64,000 nucleotides of DNA from Rehmannia glutinosa (taxonomy: Eukaryota; Streptophyta; Magnoliopsida; Lamiales; Orobanchaceae). Location of the stretch: NCBI GenBank assembly GCA_016081115.2, contig JABTTQ020003420.1, forward strand, positions 1 through 64,000. Direction: 5' to 3'. The position numbers and the translations under genes were made by a program. Shown piece after piece: positions 12,800 through 23,408 of this stretch (the stretch's first letter is position 1; each line of letters begins with the position of its first letter). The notes beneath the pieces were generated by a model, which ran no database searches, was not told the DNA's origin, and worked only from the letters and a program-made list of their open reading frames with translations.

Positions 12800-12917
12800 T
12801 CTTCTCCATTTTATTTTTAGTGGTCACTCTCCCCTTCTTTTGCTTCCGTTGTACAGAGCCGACCCCTCGATCGACGATCGCCATTGTCTCCTTCACAAAA
12901 AACTGAATCAAGCCCAT

Positions 12918-13417
12918 GTGAGTAAATCTTTCTTCCCTAATCTTCTCATCTTTTTTAGTAATATTGTTTTTTTCGGCTTGAAAAGTAATTAAATTGGTAT
13001 TGTAGACTAATATAAAGTCCATATTGGTTATGACTTTTCTTTTTCCATGCTGATTTTTTCTGGGTTTTACTATGGAAAAAATGGGTTTATGTTTTCTAGA
13101 TATAATATATCAGAAAACGTAAATAAATTTGCCTCTTTATTTTAGGAAGAGATGTATGTGGTGGGACACCAGGTTCAATATGTGTGGATTGGGATCCATG
13201 TTGGATTTAATAGCTTTTTTTCTGTAGTTATTTTCAGAATTAGTGTTTGTTTTATTTGTGATATTGCTGAAATTTTAATTGTGGTGCTCTGTTTTCCAAT
13301 TTTTTGGGTTTAGTACTCATTTTTGAACTTTAATTATGTTTTGTGTTGTTTAATGGTTTTGTATTGGAATGGATAAGCAAATTTTGCATAAGACTTAAAA
13401 AGATGATTTTCTTGCAG
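12918..13417 (+). other. Intron in the 5' leader of the WD40 gene
   Basis: A good donor (ccat|gtgagt at 12917/12918) and a good acceptor (ttttcttgcag at 13417) frame a T-rich 500-bp interval just upstream of the start codon at 13459. This suggests a noncoding first exon ending at 12917 and beginning somewhere after about 12800. Leader introns are common in plant genes and can raise expression; whether this one does is unknown. Confidence 0.6.
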
Positions 13418-13458
13418 TTGGGCTTCAAAATTTTTCATGGGTTGAACTCAAAAAAATC

Positions 13459-14751
13459 ATGGACAATTTCAGCAACAACATCGAAGAATCTCGATTTTTC
13501 GATGCTGAGGAGCAAATTGCTCAAGAAACTGATTTTATTTGTGATTCCCCAAATTGGGAATATGATGTGTGGATTAGGGCTCCTCAGAGTGTTAAAGAGC
13601 GTCGTAGGAAGTTCATTAGTTGGATGGGACTCAGCCAAGGTGATTTCGACCGGGAAAATTATGTAGATACATGTGATAATAATAGTAAATGTGGTTTTTT
13701 TAGCATAGGAGATAGTGATAGAATTATGGAGAATAGTGGGGCTGTGCTAAGAACCCCGAGTATCGAAGATGAATTTTCTTCGAGCCGATCTTCTTTGTCG
13801 AGTTGGAATATGGAGTATACTGAGGATTTGGATTTGAGTGAGTGTAGAAATGGGAATGTAAATTTTGATGGTGAAGTTGAATGTAATGTAGATGGGATTG
13901 TGGAGAATGAGAGATTTGAGAAAATCGAGGATAATGTACATTCACCAAGAACAATGGATAAATCGAAAAATAGGTGGTTGAGTAAATTGCGTTCGATGAC
14001 TTGTATGATGAGTAGTAACGTGAAGGATGTGGATGTGGGACCAAGTAGTTCGAGCTGGAGAGTTAGGGTTCGCCATAGTCGAAGAAGGTTGAAGGAACTT
14101 TCGGCCCTTTTCACCGGACAAGATATAAAAGCCCATGAGGGGGCAATTGTGTCAATGAAATTTAGTCTTGATGGACACTACTTAGCTAGTGCTGGTGAAG
14201 ATAAGGTTGTTAGAGTTTGGCGAGTGATCGAAGATGAGAGATTAGATGAGATTGATGTTCCAGATGCTGATCCATCGTGTGTGTACTTCACGGTGAATCA
14301 TATGTCCGAATTGGGGTTGGAAAAAGATAGAACTAACAAATCGAAGAGTATGAGACGAACACAAGACTCGGCATGTGTTATATTTCCTCAAAAGATTTTC
14401 CGAATTCTCGAGAAGCCGTTGCATGTTTACCAAGGACATAAAGGAGAGATATTGGATCTTTCGTGGTCGAGGAATAATGTACGTTTTAGGATGCGCACAT
14501 TTATTTGGGATGATTACAAAAAAAAAAAAACTGAGGTTTGGGCTAATTACAAAAAAAATCCAGAGATGTTTCAACATTACAAATAGCCCTCTCATGTTTG
14601 ATTTTGTTTAATATTTTGACAAATATCAGGGCCATTTTTAAAATGTTTTTTGTTTATGAAGGGGAAAATGGAAGACGAATCAAATCTCAAGTTTTGTTTT
14701 TGTAATTTTCAAAAATCTCTGGAATTTCTTGTAATTAGCCGAACCTCAGGG

Positions 14752-14850
<99 letters not shown>

Positions 14851-17764
14851 ATTATGCCAATTTATTTGATGTCGTTGAACTAAGACGTTTTCATTCGTTT
14901 CTTTGCAGTGTCTGCTTTCGTCGTCAGTTGATAAAACCGTTCGTTTATGGCGGGTCGGAGTCGAAACGAGTGCGTCAAGGTTTTCGCGCATAGTGATTAT
15001 GGTATACACCTAGCTAGCTGCATAACTCCATACTTTCGAACTAGTGATAATATCTAATTAAAAAAAGGTACAAAAACTAAAAAGTACGTTCGATTTAGTA
15101 CTACTGAGTTTTTCGGCTAAAAACAAATCTTGATGCTATTGCAGTGACCTGCATTCAGTTTAACCCCATGAACGATGATTACTTCATCAGTGGTTCAATA
15201 GATGGGAAAGTCCGAATTTGGGCGATCGGTGATTGTAAAGTTGTCGACTGGACTGAAACAACGGATATTATCACGGCCGTTTCTTATCGCCTGATGGTCA
15301 GGTCCGTTGATCTTACCCCGTTTGCATGTTATTACAACAACTTCAGAATGTGAGGCATATTAATTTGATTATAATTCCTTTGTTTGTAATACAGAGTGGT
15401 ATTATTGGCTCTATTACAGGCACCTGTCGATTCTTTGATTTATCAGGTACATTTTTTGTTTAATTTCGTTGATAACCCTATTTTTTCCACTTATTTTCAG
15501 TTCAATTTGTCTGTTCACTGGTGTTATGATACATTTTAGTGCAAATAATATTCAGGGATAATTACAAAAACACCCCTAAGGTTTGGGCTAATTACCAAAA
15601 ACCCCAGAGTTATTGAATTTACAAAAGAAACCTTGAGGTTTGATTCCGTCTTACATTTTTCCGGTGATTTTCGAAAACATTTCAAAAACCCTGACATTTG
15701 CAAAAATATTACAGTTACTCCCATTAAATTTAAGACTAAACGAAACATAAAGGGTTTTTTTGTAATTTTGAAATATGTCTTGTTTTTTTGTAATCAATCC
15801 AAACCTCAGGGTGCTTTTGTAATTATCCCTAATATTTATCCTGTTCAAATATCATCTTTGGCAGAACCTTTTAGGCTTTCTTGACATTAAAGCTTCAGAG
15901 TATAAGATCAATTTTTCATAAATAAAAGGGATAATTACAGAAACTACCCCTGAGGCTTGGGGTAATTACAAAAAAAACCTAGAGGTTTTTGAAAATTACA
16001 ATGTTCCCCTTGAGATTTGATTTTGTATTGCCCCTTTCATATGTAAAAGCATTTCAAACACCCGTTTACATTTGTAAAAATTTACAGTTCACCCTTTACA
16101 TTTAAGGCTGAATCAAACCTCAAGGGGGCTTTTTTTATAATTTTGAAACTTTTCTGTTACCCCAAACCTCAGGGGTAGTTTTGTAATTTCCCTACATGAA
16201 ATTTGATGGTCTATCTCCTTAAGTGTGTCTTTTTGCATGATTTTTACCCAAATTACACGAGGAAGCAAGATGTCAATTTTGAAGTCCCATGTGTGGAAAT
16301 TGGAATTACCGAGTCGAACGATTTGTCATTTTTTTTGGGAATTACTTCGTTTGATGTATTTTTGTCACTTGTATCAGATAATCACTTCCAGTTGGGAGCT
16401 CAGATGTGCATAACCAGTAAGAAAAATCACCCTGCAAAAGAATTACCGCGTTTCAGGTTACTGTCAAGTGCTTTTCTTTCGCTTTCTAATTTGCTTTGGT
16501 TATCGATTTTCTATTTAGCACGACTAGATGAAGTTTTTTTCTTACTTCTGTTACTTGGTGGATGCAGTTTTTACCACAAGACCGAGCAAAATATTGGTTA
16601 CTTGTGCAGATTCAAAAGTCAGAATTATTGATGGGATGAATATGATCGGAAAGTACAAGGGTACATACATACTTGATGCTTTTGTTTGATTTTAATGTTG
16701 TTTCATTATTTAAAGGGATAATTACAAAAAGACCCTTGAGGTTTGGGCTAATTACCAAAAAACCCAGAGTTCTTTGAAAATTACAAAAAGTCCCCTCAGG
16801 TTTAATTATGTCTTAAATTTAAGTGGGTAACTGTAATATTTTTATAAATATTAAGGGGTTTTGAATATTTTTGCTTATGAAGGGGAAAATGTAAGAGGAG
16901 AATCAAACCTCAAGTGTTTTTGTAATTTTAAAAAATCTCTGGAGTTTTTTGTAATTAGTCTAAACCTCAGGAGGTTTTTGTAATTGTCCCTTATTTAAAA
17001 GCATGCTTTCATCTTTAGAAAAAAGATCCCAATTATCTTTCAAAATTACAAATATCCCCTTGATATTTGTTTCTCTTTACAAATTGGCCCTTCAAGATGG
17101 GCATTTGTGTCTTTAAGAGTGTATTTGTAATATTGGAAGATAACTGGAATTCTTTTGTAATTAGGCTAAAGTTAATGGGTAGTTTTTGTAATGACCCCTT
17201 CCGAAGATGATATAATTTACAATTTCATCTTCTCTGTTTTCAGGCCTTCGAAACGCTGGAAACCAGATTTCAGCTTCGTTTACTTCAGACGGAAAACATA
17301 TTATCTCAGCATCCGACGATTCAAATATTTATATTTGGAACTACACAAATCAAGTAGATTCTTCTCTCTCGAAACCAAAAGCCATTAGGTCGTTCGAGTG
17401 TTTCTCCTCCGATGCCTCTGTTGTCATACCATGGTCCGGTCTGAAAACTCAAAACTCAGAAAACGGTTCAAATTTAAGTTCGACAAATTTATCGCCTTTC
17501 TCACCGTCCACTTATTTCTCTCAAAGCCAAGAATATTTCCTAGACTCGATTTCCAAAGGCTCCGCCACTTGGCCTGAGGAGAAACTTCCCGTCTCTAGTC
17601 CACAAACTTTAACATCTCCACTTAGCAAATCTCAGTACAAACTCTTCAAGACTTCTTGCCAGAGTTCGTCCGATTCCCACGCGTGGGGTCTCGTCATTAT
17701 CACTGCAGGGTGGGACGGACAGATCAGATCGTTCCACAATTACGGTTTGCCAGTGTCCCTTTAA
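13459..17764 (+). CDS. WD40-repeat protein (WDR44-like transducin family)
   Basis: Seven exons are supported: 13459-14478, 14909-14999, 15145-15301, 15395-15446, 16378-16456, 16568-16660 and 17244-17764, all with GT-AG borders. The product is a plant WD40 protein of the WDR44-like group (function largely unassigned; beta-propeller scaffold). The start is chosen because MDNF...EESRFFDAEE is the usual N-terminus of this group. The first WD repeat starts near residue 224 (AHEGAIVSMKFS ending VVRVWRV) and the second at GHKGEILDLSWS. Later exons supply DDYFISGSIDGKVRIW, GSITGTCRFFD and HIISASDDSNIYIWN, and the end is WDGQIRSFHNYGLP then TAA. Single-base losses break the frame in exon 2 (about 14957-14970), exon 3 (about 15290) and exon 6 (about 16582). 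Flanking residues stay conserved, so assembly error is likelier than decay. Four introns carry foldback MITEs or microsatellite. Confidence 0.9.
14507..14752. mobile_element. Foldback MITE in WD40 intron 1, right end lost
   Basis: Begins gggatgattacaaaaa with gaggtttgggctaattac, and its right half is the complement (ttgtaattagccgaacctcagggg). The expected terminal tttttgtaattatccc is missing and is replaced by an (ATT)n tract beginning at about 14752. Confidence 0.8.
14753..14850. repeat. (TTA)n microsatellite in WD40 intron 1
   Basis: About 98 bp of almost pure tta/att triplet repeat, directly abutting the broken right end of a foldback MITE. Poly-Asn and poly-Ile reading frames across it are artefacts. 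Confidence 0.98.
15555..15829. mobile_element. Foldback MITE with 9-bp TSD, WD40 intron 4
   Basis: Ends gggataattacaaaaac and gcttttgtaattatccc are inverted repeats, and the whole 275 bp folds back. Flanking 9-mers taatattca (15546-15554) and taatattta (15830-15838) differ by one base. It lies between exons 4 and 5 of the WD40 gene. The 9-bp duplication points to the Mutator-like superfamily. Confidence 0.9.
15928..16192. mobile_element. Foldback MITE, second copy in WD40 intron 4
   Basis: Begins gggataattacagaaac with gaggcttggggtaattac and ends with ccccaaacctcaggggtag and aatttccc. Flanking 9-mers taaataaaa and tacatgaaa match at 7 of 9 positions. It sits about 100 bp downstream of another copy of the same family. 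Confidence 0.85.
16715..16990. mobile_element. Foldback MITE with perfect 9-bp TSD, WD40 intron 6
   Basis: Ends gggataattacaaaaag and gtttttgtaattgtccc are inverted repeats. A perfect 9-bp duplication, ttatttaaa, lies at 16706-16714 and 16991-16999. The interior is an imperfect inverted repeat like the other copies. Confidence 0.93.
17026..17198. mobile_element. Foldback MITE, second subfamily, WD40 intron 6
   Basis: Contains aattatctttcaaaattac in the left half and the complement (ttggaagataactggaatt) in the right half, followed by attaggctaaa and gtttttgtaatgacccc. The same subfamily is seen near 19110-19240, 60481-60600, 63211-63443 and 63751-63975. The left end seems to be missing. Confidence 0.65.
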
Positions 17765-18301
17765 GACAAGGTGTGACCAAAAATCTTTTACAAAAATTTG
17801 GATATGATTGTCAAAGACAGCTTTTGAAAGTGATTGTGCTGCAAATTCATTACATTGCTAGGCTGGCACATAAAAAAAGCCAGTTTTGGCAGTATGGGGA
17901 CTGTTTGGAAGGACCCCAATTCCTTAAATTATTCTTTCAATGAAGAGTACTTTTGGAGATTATCCAACTTGGTTCCTTAAATGCTGCAGAGCTATTGAAG
18001 TGTGGATGGGGCTTATTACAGTTGGCAGGAGTCGAATGTTCAAATTGCAACGCGGCCCCTGATCGAGAATGGCCTTATCGGTTATAATTATATGATGATT
18101 CTTTCGTTTTGTTTATTGGTCAAGTTTCGTTTTTTAGCTGCTGGCCCGGGAAAGAGGAAATGGAGTCGTGTTAGGAGAGGTCGGCTTGAGGGACCGCATA
18201 AAATTTCTGCTGTTTGTTTGTTATGGTCTGTTTGTATGTCTGATCTGATCTTGATGAAACTAGAAGGGGCGAGCAGGGGGAGTCGATCAAATCAGTTTCT
18301 A
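17765..18301 (+). other. 3' flank / probable 3' UTR of the WD40 gene
   Basis: Follows the WD40 stop codon. Small ORFs here (e.g. 18002-18316) show no family resemblance. No clear polyadenylation signal stands out. Confidence 0.4.
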
Positions 18302-18391
18302 TTGGATAGTGGTTGACTGGTTAAGACTCTCATGGGGCAGGAGGCTGAGGTTCGATTCCCATCAGGATTTGTACTCCAAAAAAAAAAAAAA
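18302..18391 (+). mobile_element. tRNA-derived SINE-like sequence
   Basis: The sequence ggatagtggttgactggtta resembles a pol III A box, and gaggttcgattcccatc is a good B box about 40 bp downstream. It ends in a poly-A run at 18378-18391. It cannot fold as a true tRNA because the acceptor stem does not pair. No TSD was identified, so the 5' end is approximate. Confidence 0.5.
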
Positions 18392-18824
18392 GGCAGGTTC
18401 TTGCTGCTGTACGGTTACGGTTTATGATGGATCGAAGATCGATTAATGGTTCATGGCTCATTTCCCAAACCTTTGGGGGAGGGTTTGTAACTATTATCCC
18501 TAAAGATTTTGTTCTTATGGTGGGTATATGTGTAAATTAGGTTTTAGTTGTGTACAGAAATTGACTAGTCTTTATTTGTGTATTTTTTGCAACTTTGTAA
18601 ACTTCGTGTTATATGGAAATATTATTACCAAATGCGAGCAAACCTTAGTATGCAAATTTGGGGCTTTCTCTGTTTTACCTACCACATACAGTACGGATAT
18701 GAATACTTTGGCAAGAAAAGAAAAACTAAAGCTAGATGCAAGAAAAAATAAACTAAAGGTTGAATTATAAAAACTGTAACGAGGTTTAGCTTAGTTGCAT
18801 AAAGTCCAATTATCTTTTAAAATT

Positions 18825-19109
18825 GGGATAATGACAAAAAAAAAAACTTGAGGTTTTGGCTAATTACAAAAGAAATAAGAGATCTTAGGAAATTGCAAAA
18901 ACCCATTGAGGTTTGATTTCATCTTACATTTTCCCCATTCATAAGCAAAAATATTTCAAAACCTCCCTTGATATATTTTGAAATATTACAGATTATCCTC
19001 TTAAATTTAATACATAATCTAACCTATGGGGGCTTTTTGTATTTTGAAATATCTTTGTTTTTTTTTGGTAATTAGCTCGAACTTTAGGGGATCTTTTGTA
19101 ATTATTCCT
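18825..19109. mobile_element. Foldback MITE (GGGATAATTAC family)
   Basis: Begins gggataatgacaaaaaa with gaggttttggctaattac and ends with gatcttttgtaattattcc. The right half complements the left imperfectly. Sequence to about 19240 (ggtatttgtatttttgaaag, attagactaaacttcaggc) is a remnant of the second subfamily lying immediately downstream. Confidence 0.8.
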
Positions 19110-19454
19110 TTTACCAAATTTCACCCTCAAGAGGGGTATTTGACCGCAAATACAAACTTCAAAAGGGTATTTGTATTTTTGAAAGATAGCTGAAGTATTT
19201 TCTAATTAGACTAAACTTCAGGCAAAGTTTGTGTATATATCCCTAAGTTAAATTGATAGTTAGATGAGAATTACAAGCTTAATTGAATTGAAAGTCCTGA
19301 TTAGTAGATGTTGAATTCTGAAAAGAGATTGGAATCGCATAACTAAATAAATCCTTCAGTTGCTTTGCTGATTCCCAAAAGACAAACAGTTGATATGCTG
19401 GAACGAGGAAATCTATCAAATTTAACAAATTCAATTTGAGGTCGAGCATTGAGA

Positions 19455-19560
19455 ATCGAATAATGGTCGAATGATTAAGACTCTTAAGCCTACACATCTG
19501 TCTGGGTTCGATTTCAGTCACCCTCCCCTCCCTGAATATGTAATCAGAAAAAGAAAAATT
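19455..19560 (+). mobile_element. Possible tRNA-derived SINE relic
   Basis: The A-box-like tggtcgaatgattaagac and B-box-like gggttcgatttcagtc are spaced as in the candidate at 18302-18391, and the sequence ends in an a-rich stretch (agaaaaagaaaaatt). It is diverged, and no TSD was read. Confidence 0.35.
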
Positions 19561-20833
19561 AAGGTCGTACACTGCAAGCTAAATAATCTCAATTTGTTAA
19601 CATTATAATTAAACTTGAATAATCTTGTGTTTATTTATTTATAAAGCAGGTCAAATTTGATCTCAAATTTTGAAATATTACAGTTACCCCATTAAAACAC
19701 CAGTACATTTGTCAGAGGGGTTTCTTTTTCTTTTCCTTTCTCTTTTGTCCCCCCCTTCACAGGCCACAACACACACCCAATCACATACAGGATCAGATCG
19801 TCTGTTCCACAATCTGTTCCACTTCTTATTTCACTATACAGGATAAATCTCAATCCATCACAGATACCGGGTTGAAGCACAAATTCAAGTCTTGTTGAGG
19901 AAAAGGAAAACAAAAACTCATTTTATTCAAGAGACTGAAAGTTTCAACTTGAGCATTAGACAACAAGGGAGCATTCAGAAACACAAGATTGATCTCAAAG
20001 TTGACTTAGGGATGAAAATCGAACCAAACTACTAGATTCGAGATTGAACGTTAAAAACTCGATTTGTTAACATAAGAAACCAAAGTTGAACATGTTTTTT
20101 CTTAAACTGGGCTCGAGCTCGACTTGATTAGTAAAATAATAACAACATAACATGTGTAAAAATATCGAGCTACACGAGCTCGATTCATGTTTAGTTCTAC
20201 TAGAGCTCGTTCAACGAAGCTCAAACACAATTTTTGAAACTCAGATAAACATTAACAAGTTTGAACAGTACTATGTTCAGTTTTATTCGATTCATTTACC
20301 TATTCAGACTTAAGTGATGTCTATGGATTCATAGACACTAATGTTTTTGTGGCAACTATTAATAACAAATTGATAGACCTGTTTTCATTTGATGCAAGTA
20401 GTTTAATTTATGGTTAGGTTTAAATTCTGAAACTAAATAGAGAATTTGAAAATGATAAGACTAGCTAGGAACACCATTGCTCACATAAAACTTAAGAAAC
20501 AAAACAGATACCAATTACTTGGGAATTGGAATGAATAGAGGCATAAACAACAGCAACACAATCAAAATGCTTCACTAATAATCCCTAATGTGAACAAAAC
20601 CAAATCCCCAATAATATTTCCCTTTCTAAATAAAGTTCAAATGCCTAATTTCCAGAATCACCTCCAAAAATCAACAAGACACCCATATTCACCAAAGAAA
20701 CACACACAATCTGGAAAAATAAAACAAAATAAATTCAATAAACACGCGTTTCGACAAAAATTTAATAATTAAACAATTTTTTTCATATTTTCTTTTACTG
20801 ACCGCAGAGATATACGAACTGTACGGATCGCGA
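19561..20833. other. Gene-free interval with a worn hAT-like relic
   Basis: About 20030-20300 is rich in ctcgagctc/gttcgag motifs typical of worn hAT-type repeats. No exon was recognised in the rest. The part next to 20834 may hold the 3' UTR of the minus-strand gene that follows. Confidence 0.4.
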
Positions 20834-21109
20834 TCAGACGGGGAGATTTTCAACGGCGGTGGAAGAATCGCTCGCATTCCCGAGATTATTGGCGGCGGAG
20901 GAAGATGAGTTAGTGGAAACGGAGTGGAGAGAGGTGAGCATCAGAGGGCGATCGTGCGCCTCCTCTTCGTCTTCGCCGTCGGTCTCGACGTTGACGCATG
21001 AGCACCGCTCGAGTGAGGCGAAGAACGCCGCCGCGACGCTGGTGCCGAACCACCGCGCGAGGCCGTCCACTTTCTCGGAGTACGACGCCGTTTCGTTGGT
21101 ATTCTCCAT
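20834..21109 (-). CDS. Small conserved-looking plant protein of unknown function (91 aa)
   Basis: A single intact ORF on the minus strand, with ATG at 21109-21107 and its stop at 20834. The N-terminal half contains LARWFGTSVAAAFFASLERC followed by SC and VNVETDG. This amphipathic/hydrophobic alanine-rich core with a Cys-Ser-Cys resembles a family of short, uncharacterised plant proteins that I recall only loosely. An acidic run (DGEDEEEAHD) and a Ser/Asn-rich tail (STNSSSSAANN) follow. G+C is much higher than in the flanks, as in a real plant exon. There is no signal peptide, and the hydrophobic stretch is too short for a confident membrane span. The opposite-strand ORFs over this interval are shadows. 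No function is assigned. Confidence 0.75.
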   Translation of the reverse strand: MENTNETASYSEKVDGLARWFGTSVAAAFFASLERCSCVNVETDGEDEEEAHDRPLMLTSLHSVSTNSSSSAANNLGNASDSSTAVENLPV

Positions 21110-21794
21110 TGTTGCTTTTCTTCGATGTGGCTTGGAGGAAATGTTTGAGCGAGGGAGAAAAGGGAGAAAAATAAAAATTTCTCTCGTGGGTCAACGAAAT
21201 AAATTAATTGGTTGACGTTAGTTACTGTAAATTAATTAATTCATTATTGATGGCCAAGAATTTCGTTTTAATTTAACATAATAAATCAAATTTGAATTTT
21301 TTTTTTTATAACCGATATTCATATGACTAGTTTGGGAACAGCCCCGACCCCTTTGGGATCGCTGCTCCATATAAAGTATAAATTGGGGATTATTCCATTG
21401 ACGTTTTTTGGCTTCAATATTAACTTCCACCATCAGGGAGTTCGAATGAGAGGTCAAAGATTACCTTACTTATAACCAACTAGGCGACAAGGTCATTGGT
21501 AAGTTTGAAGATATTTTATTTATGTTAAGAGTTAAAAGATCAAGATTGACGATTAACGAATTGATATGAATGAATGGAATTAGGTGGAAATTGAATTAAT
21601 TTAGGAATGAAATAACAAAAGAAAGAAATGATGTAACAATATTATTTATACAATTGGTATGTACAAGGAATGGAGAAATGAATATATTGAATTCTTTTTT
21701 TTAGTTCGAAAGTATGCTTAAATTTGTTGATTATTGAGTCAATTGATTGAATCAATATTAGTCGAATCGAATATGAATCAAACTCTTTTACACA
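21110..21794. other. Upstream region of the 91-aa gene; otherwise gene-free
   Basis: The first 100 bp or so is likely the 5' leader of the minus-strand gene. The rest is AT-rich intergenic DNA with no recognised feature up to the TSD of the retrotransposon at 21795. Confidence 0.4.
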
Positions 21795-22559
21795 TGTTTT
21801 GTTTGATACATGTTTTTATCTTAATTTTGATGATTTTATTTTATCACCAAAACAATGTTTTTAAAGGTTGTCCAAATACTCCTAAATGATTAAAATGATT
21901 TGGAGTATTTTCTCAAAGTTTATTTTCGTCTAAATTGGACAACGCCTTTAATGATTTTACGTTATTGGGTTTTCATTCTCAAACGATGTTTCTAAATGTT
22001 GTCCTAATACTTCCGATCGGTTTAAAATGTTTTTACTAAATTTTAGGAGTATTTCTTGAGTTTTATTTTCGACAAAAATTGGACAATATTTCGCCTCGTG
22101 GTCGCACCTGTCGCCCCATAGGGCAACCCATACCTCGAAGATGTTTTTAGAAACAGAAAATGAGACGGAAAGAAAAACAAGCAGGTCGGCCGGCCGTCGC
22201 ATCGATCGGCGTCGGCCGACCGTCGCCTCAGTGGTCGGCCACTGCAAGTTTCGTTGTTTTGAAACAGAACAAAACCTCGCATTTTTGAAACAAGAGGGAC
22301 CGGTTGAAACAGGGGACGACGGCCGAAGGTACTCACGTCGGCCGCCCTGTTGTATTTTTCAAAGTGTTCTCTTTAACTCTTATCTCTGTGCGACCGGCCG
22401 CCCTATGTATCGATGACAAAAAATGACCGTTTGACAAAACAGACAAACTTTCCTTAAAATGTGGGATTGATTTCTAACGGCTATATTCTTGATTTTAATT
22501 GTATTTTTTCAGTAGATTTTCAATCCCCAAGAGGAGCCTATGCTTGATCAATCATCTCC

Positions 22560-22567
22560 TATAAATA
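22560..22567 (+). promoter_or_regulatory. TATA box of the 5' LTR
   Basis: The motif tataaata followed by gagg sits about two thirds into the LTR, where the U3/R border is expected. The identical motif in the 3' LTR is at 28843-28850. Transcription would start about 30 bp downstream. Confidence 0.6.
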
Positions 22568-22844
22568 GAGGAAGTTTTGGAGCAACCAATACAACAATTG
22601 AGATACAATACAACAAGATACACTTCAAGCAAACACTTGGTCTTTCATATTTATTATTCTTGTTGTAAAATTGCTAGCTTATCACTTTCACATCTTTGAG
22701 GTCTGCGCTATTCTTGATTACACTTGCACTCTATTGTATTATCAATTATCGAGTTGTAATCTTGAATTTGTGGTCGTCATTCAAACACAAGATATCCTTG
22801 TGAGTGTTCTTGGTAAGAACACACTTGGGTGAACTAGGTGTTAG

Positions 22845-23020
22845 GTGTAAGAAGATTGTGGTAATCTTCTTGTTGAGGTGTTGAAGAGTGTGGTGCTCTT
22901 GAGGTGAAGATTGTGGTAATCTTCACAGGTGCCGTTGAAGATTGTGGTAATCTTCAAGAAGAGATTGTGGTAATCTCAAGGTGGTGTTGAAGAAGAGTGT
23001 GGTCTTCTTTCAAGGTGTTG
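22845..23020 (+). repeat. Palindromic minisatellite inside the LTR
   Basis: The 19-bp near-palindrome gaagattgtggtaatcttc, or a shorter form (gagattgtggtaatctc), occurs four times, alternating with ttgaagagtgtggtgctctt-type units. Each unit is an inverted repeat around tgtggt. The same array is in the 3' LTR (about 29135-29310). Confidence 0.9.
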
Positions 23021-23269
23021 TAAGTTGAATTTGTATTAATTATGGTAATTAATAAAATTCTTTTTCTTTTCGAAATCCATCCAGGATATCTTTGGGGTGG
23101 TAGAGGATTAGGCCCTAGGTGGGTTGAACCTCTTTAAATCGACGTGTGTTGTTTACATTCCGCACCTTCATTATTTTGTTTGAGCATTCGGTTTAAAAGA
23201 GGCGAAATCGAAAAAGATGGAGATAATCTATTCACCCCCTCTAGATTATCGTAGCGCTTGGACTTACAA

Positions 23270-23283
23270 GTGGTATCGAGCCA
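23270..23283 (+). promoter_or_regulatory. Primer binding site (tRNA-iMet type)
   Basis: Immediately after the 5' LTR lies tggtatcgagcc, one base short of the tggtatcagagc expected for priming by initiator methionine tRNA, the usual copia primer. Confidence 0.7.
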
Positions 23284-23408
23284 AACTCTTTGGCAAGCTC
23301 GTTTCACATCGCGAGTGAAGAGAAACGATCGCGGCTCTAACGAAGCTCACCTTTCCCAAGCACCTCCACCACCAAGCCACCTCGGTTTAATTCCAAAAAT
23401 TTTATAGT

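Larger units (their letters stand above)
21800..23268 (+). repeat. 5' LTR (1469 bp)
   Basis: Starts TG and ends CA. It holds a CG-rich block of cggccgtcgc-type motifs (about 22090-22400), a TATA box (tataaata, 22560-22567), and a run of gaagattgtggtaatcttc repeats (about 22845-23020). It matches the 3' LTR at 28125-29559 closely throughout. Confidence 0.95.

Noticed and set aside
13659..14114. Minus-strand ORF of 151 codons
   Set aside because: Antisense shadow of WD40 exon 1; the plus strand has clear WD40 protein features.
14746..15009. Minus-strand ORF with a long poly-Asn tract (and a plus-strand poly-Ile one)
   Set aside because: It is the translation of the (TTA)n microsatellite and overlaps WD40 exon 2.
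20859..21215. Plus-strand ORF of 118 codons and an overlapping second minus-strand ORF
   Set aside because: Overlap the 91-aa minus-strand gene in other frames and show no protein-like features of their own.
22845..23020. Repeats resembling a CRISPR array
   Set aside because: Units vary in length, spacers are not unique, and the array lies within a plant LTR duplicated at 29135-29310.
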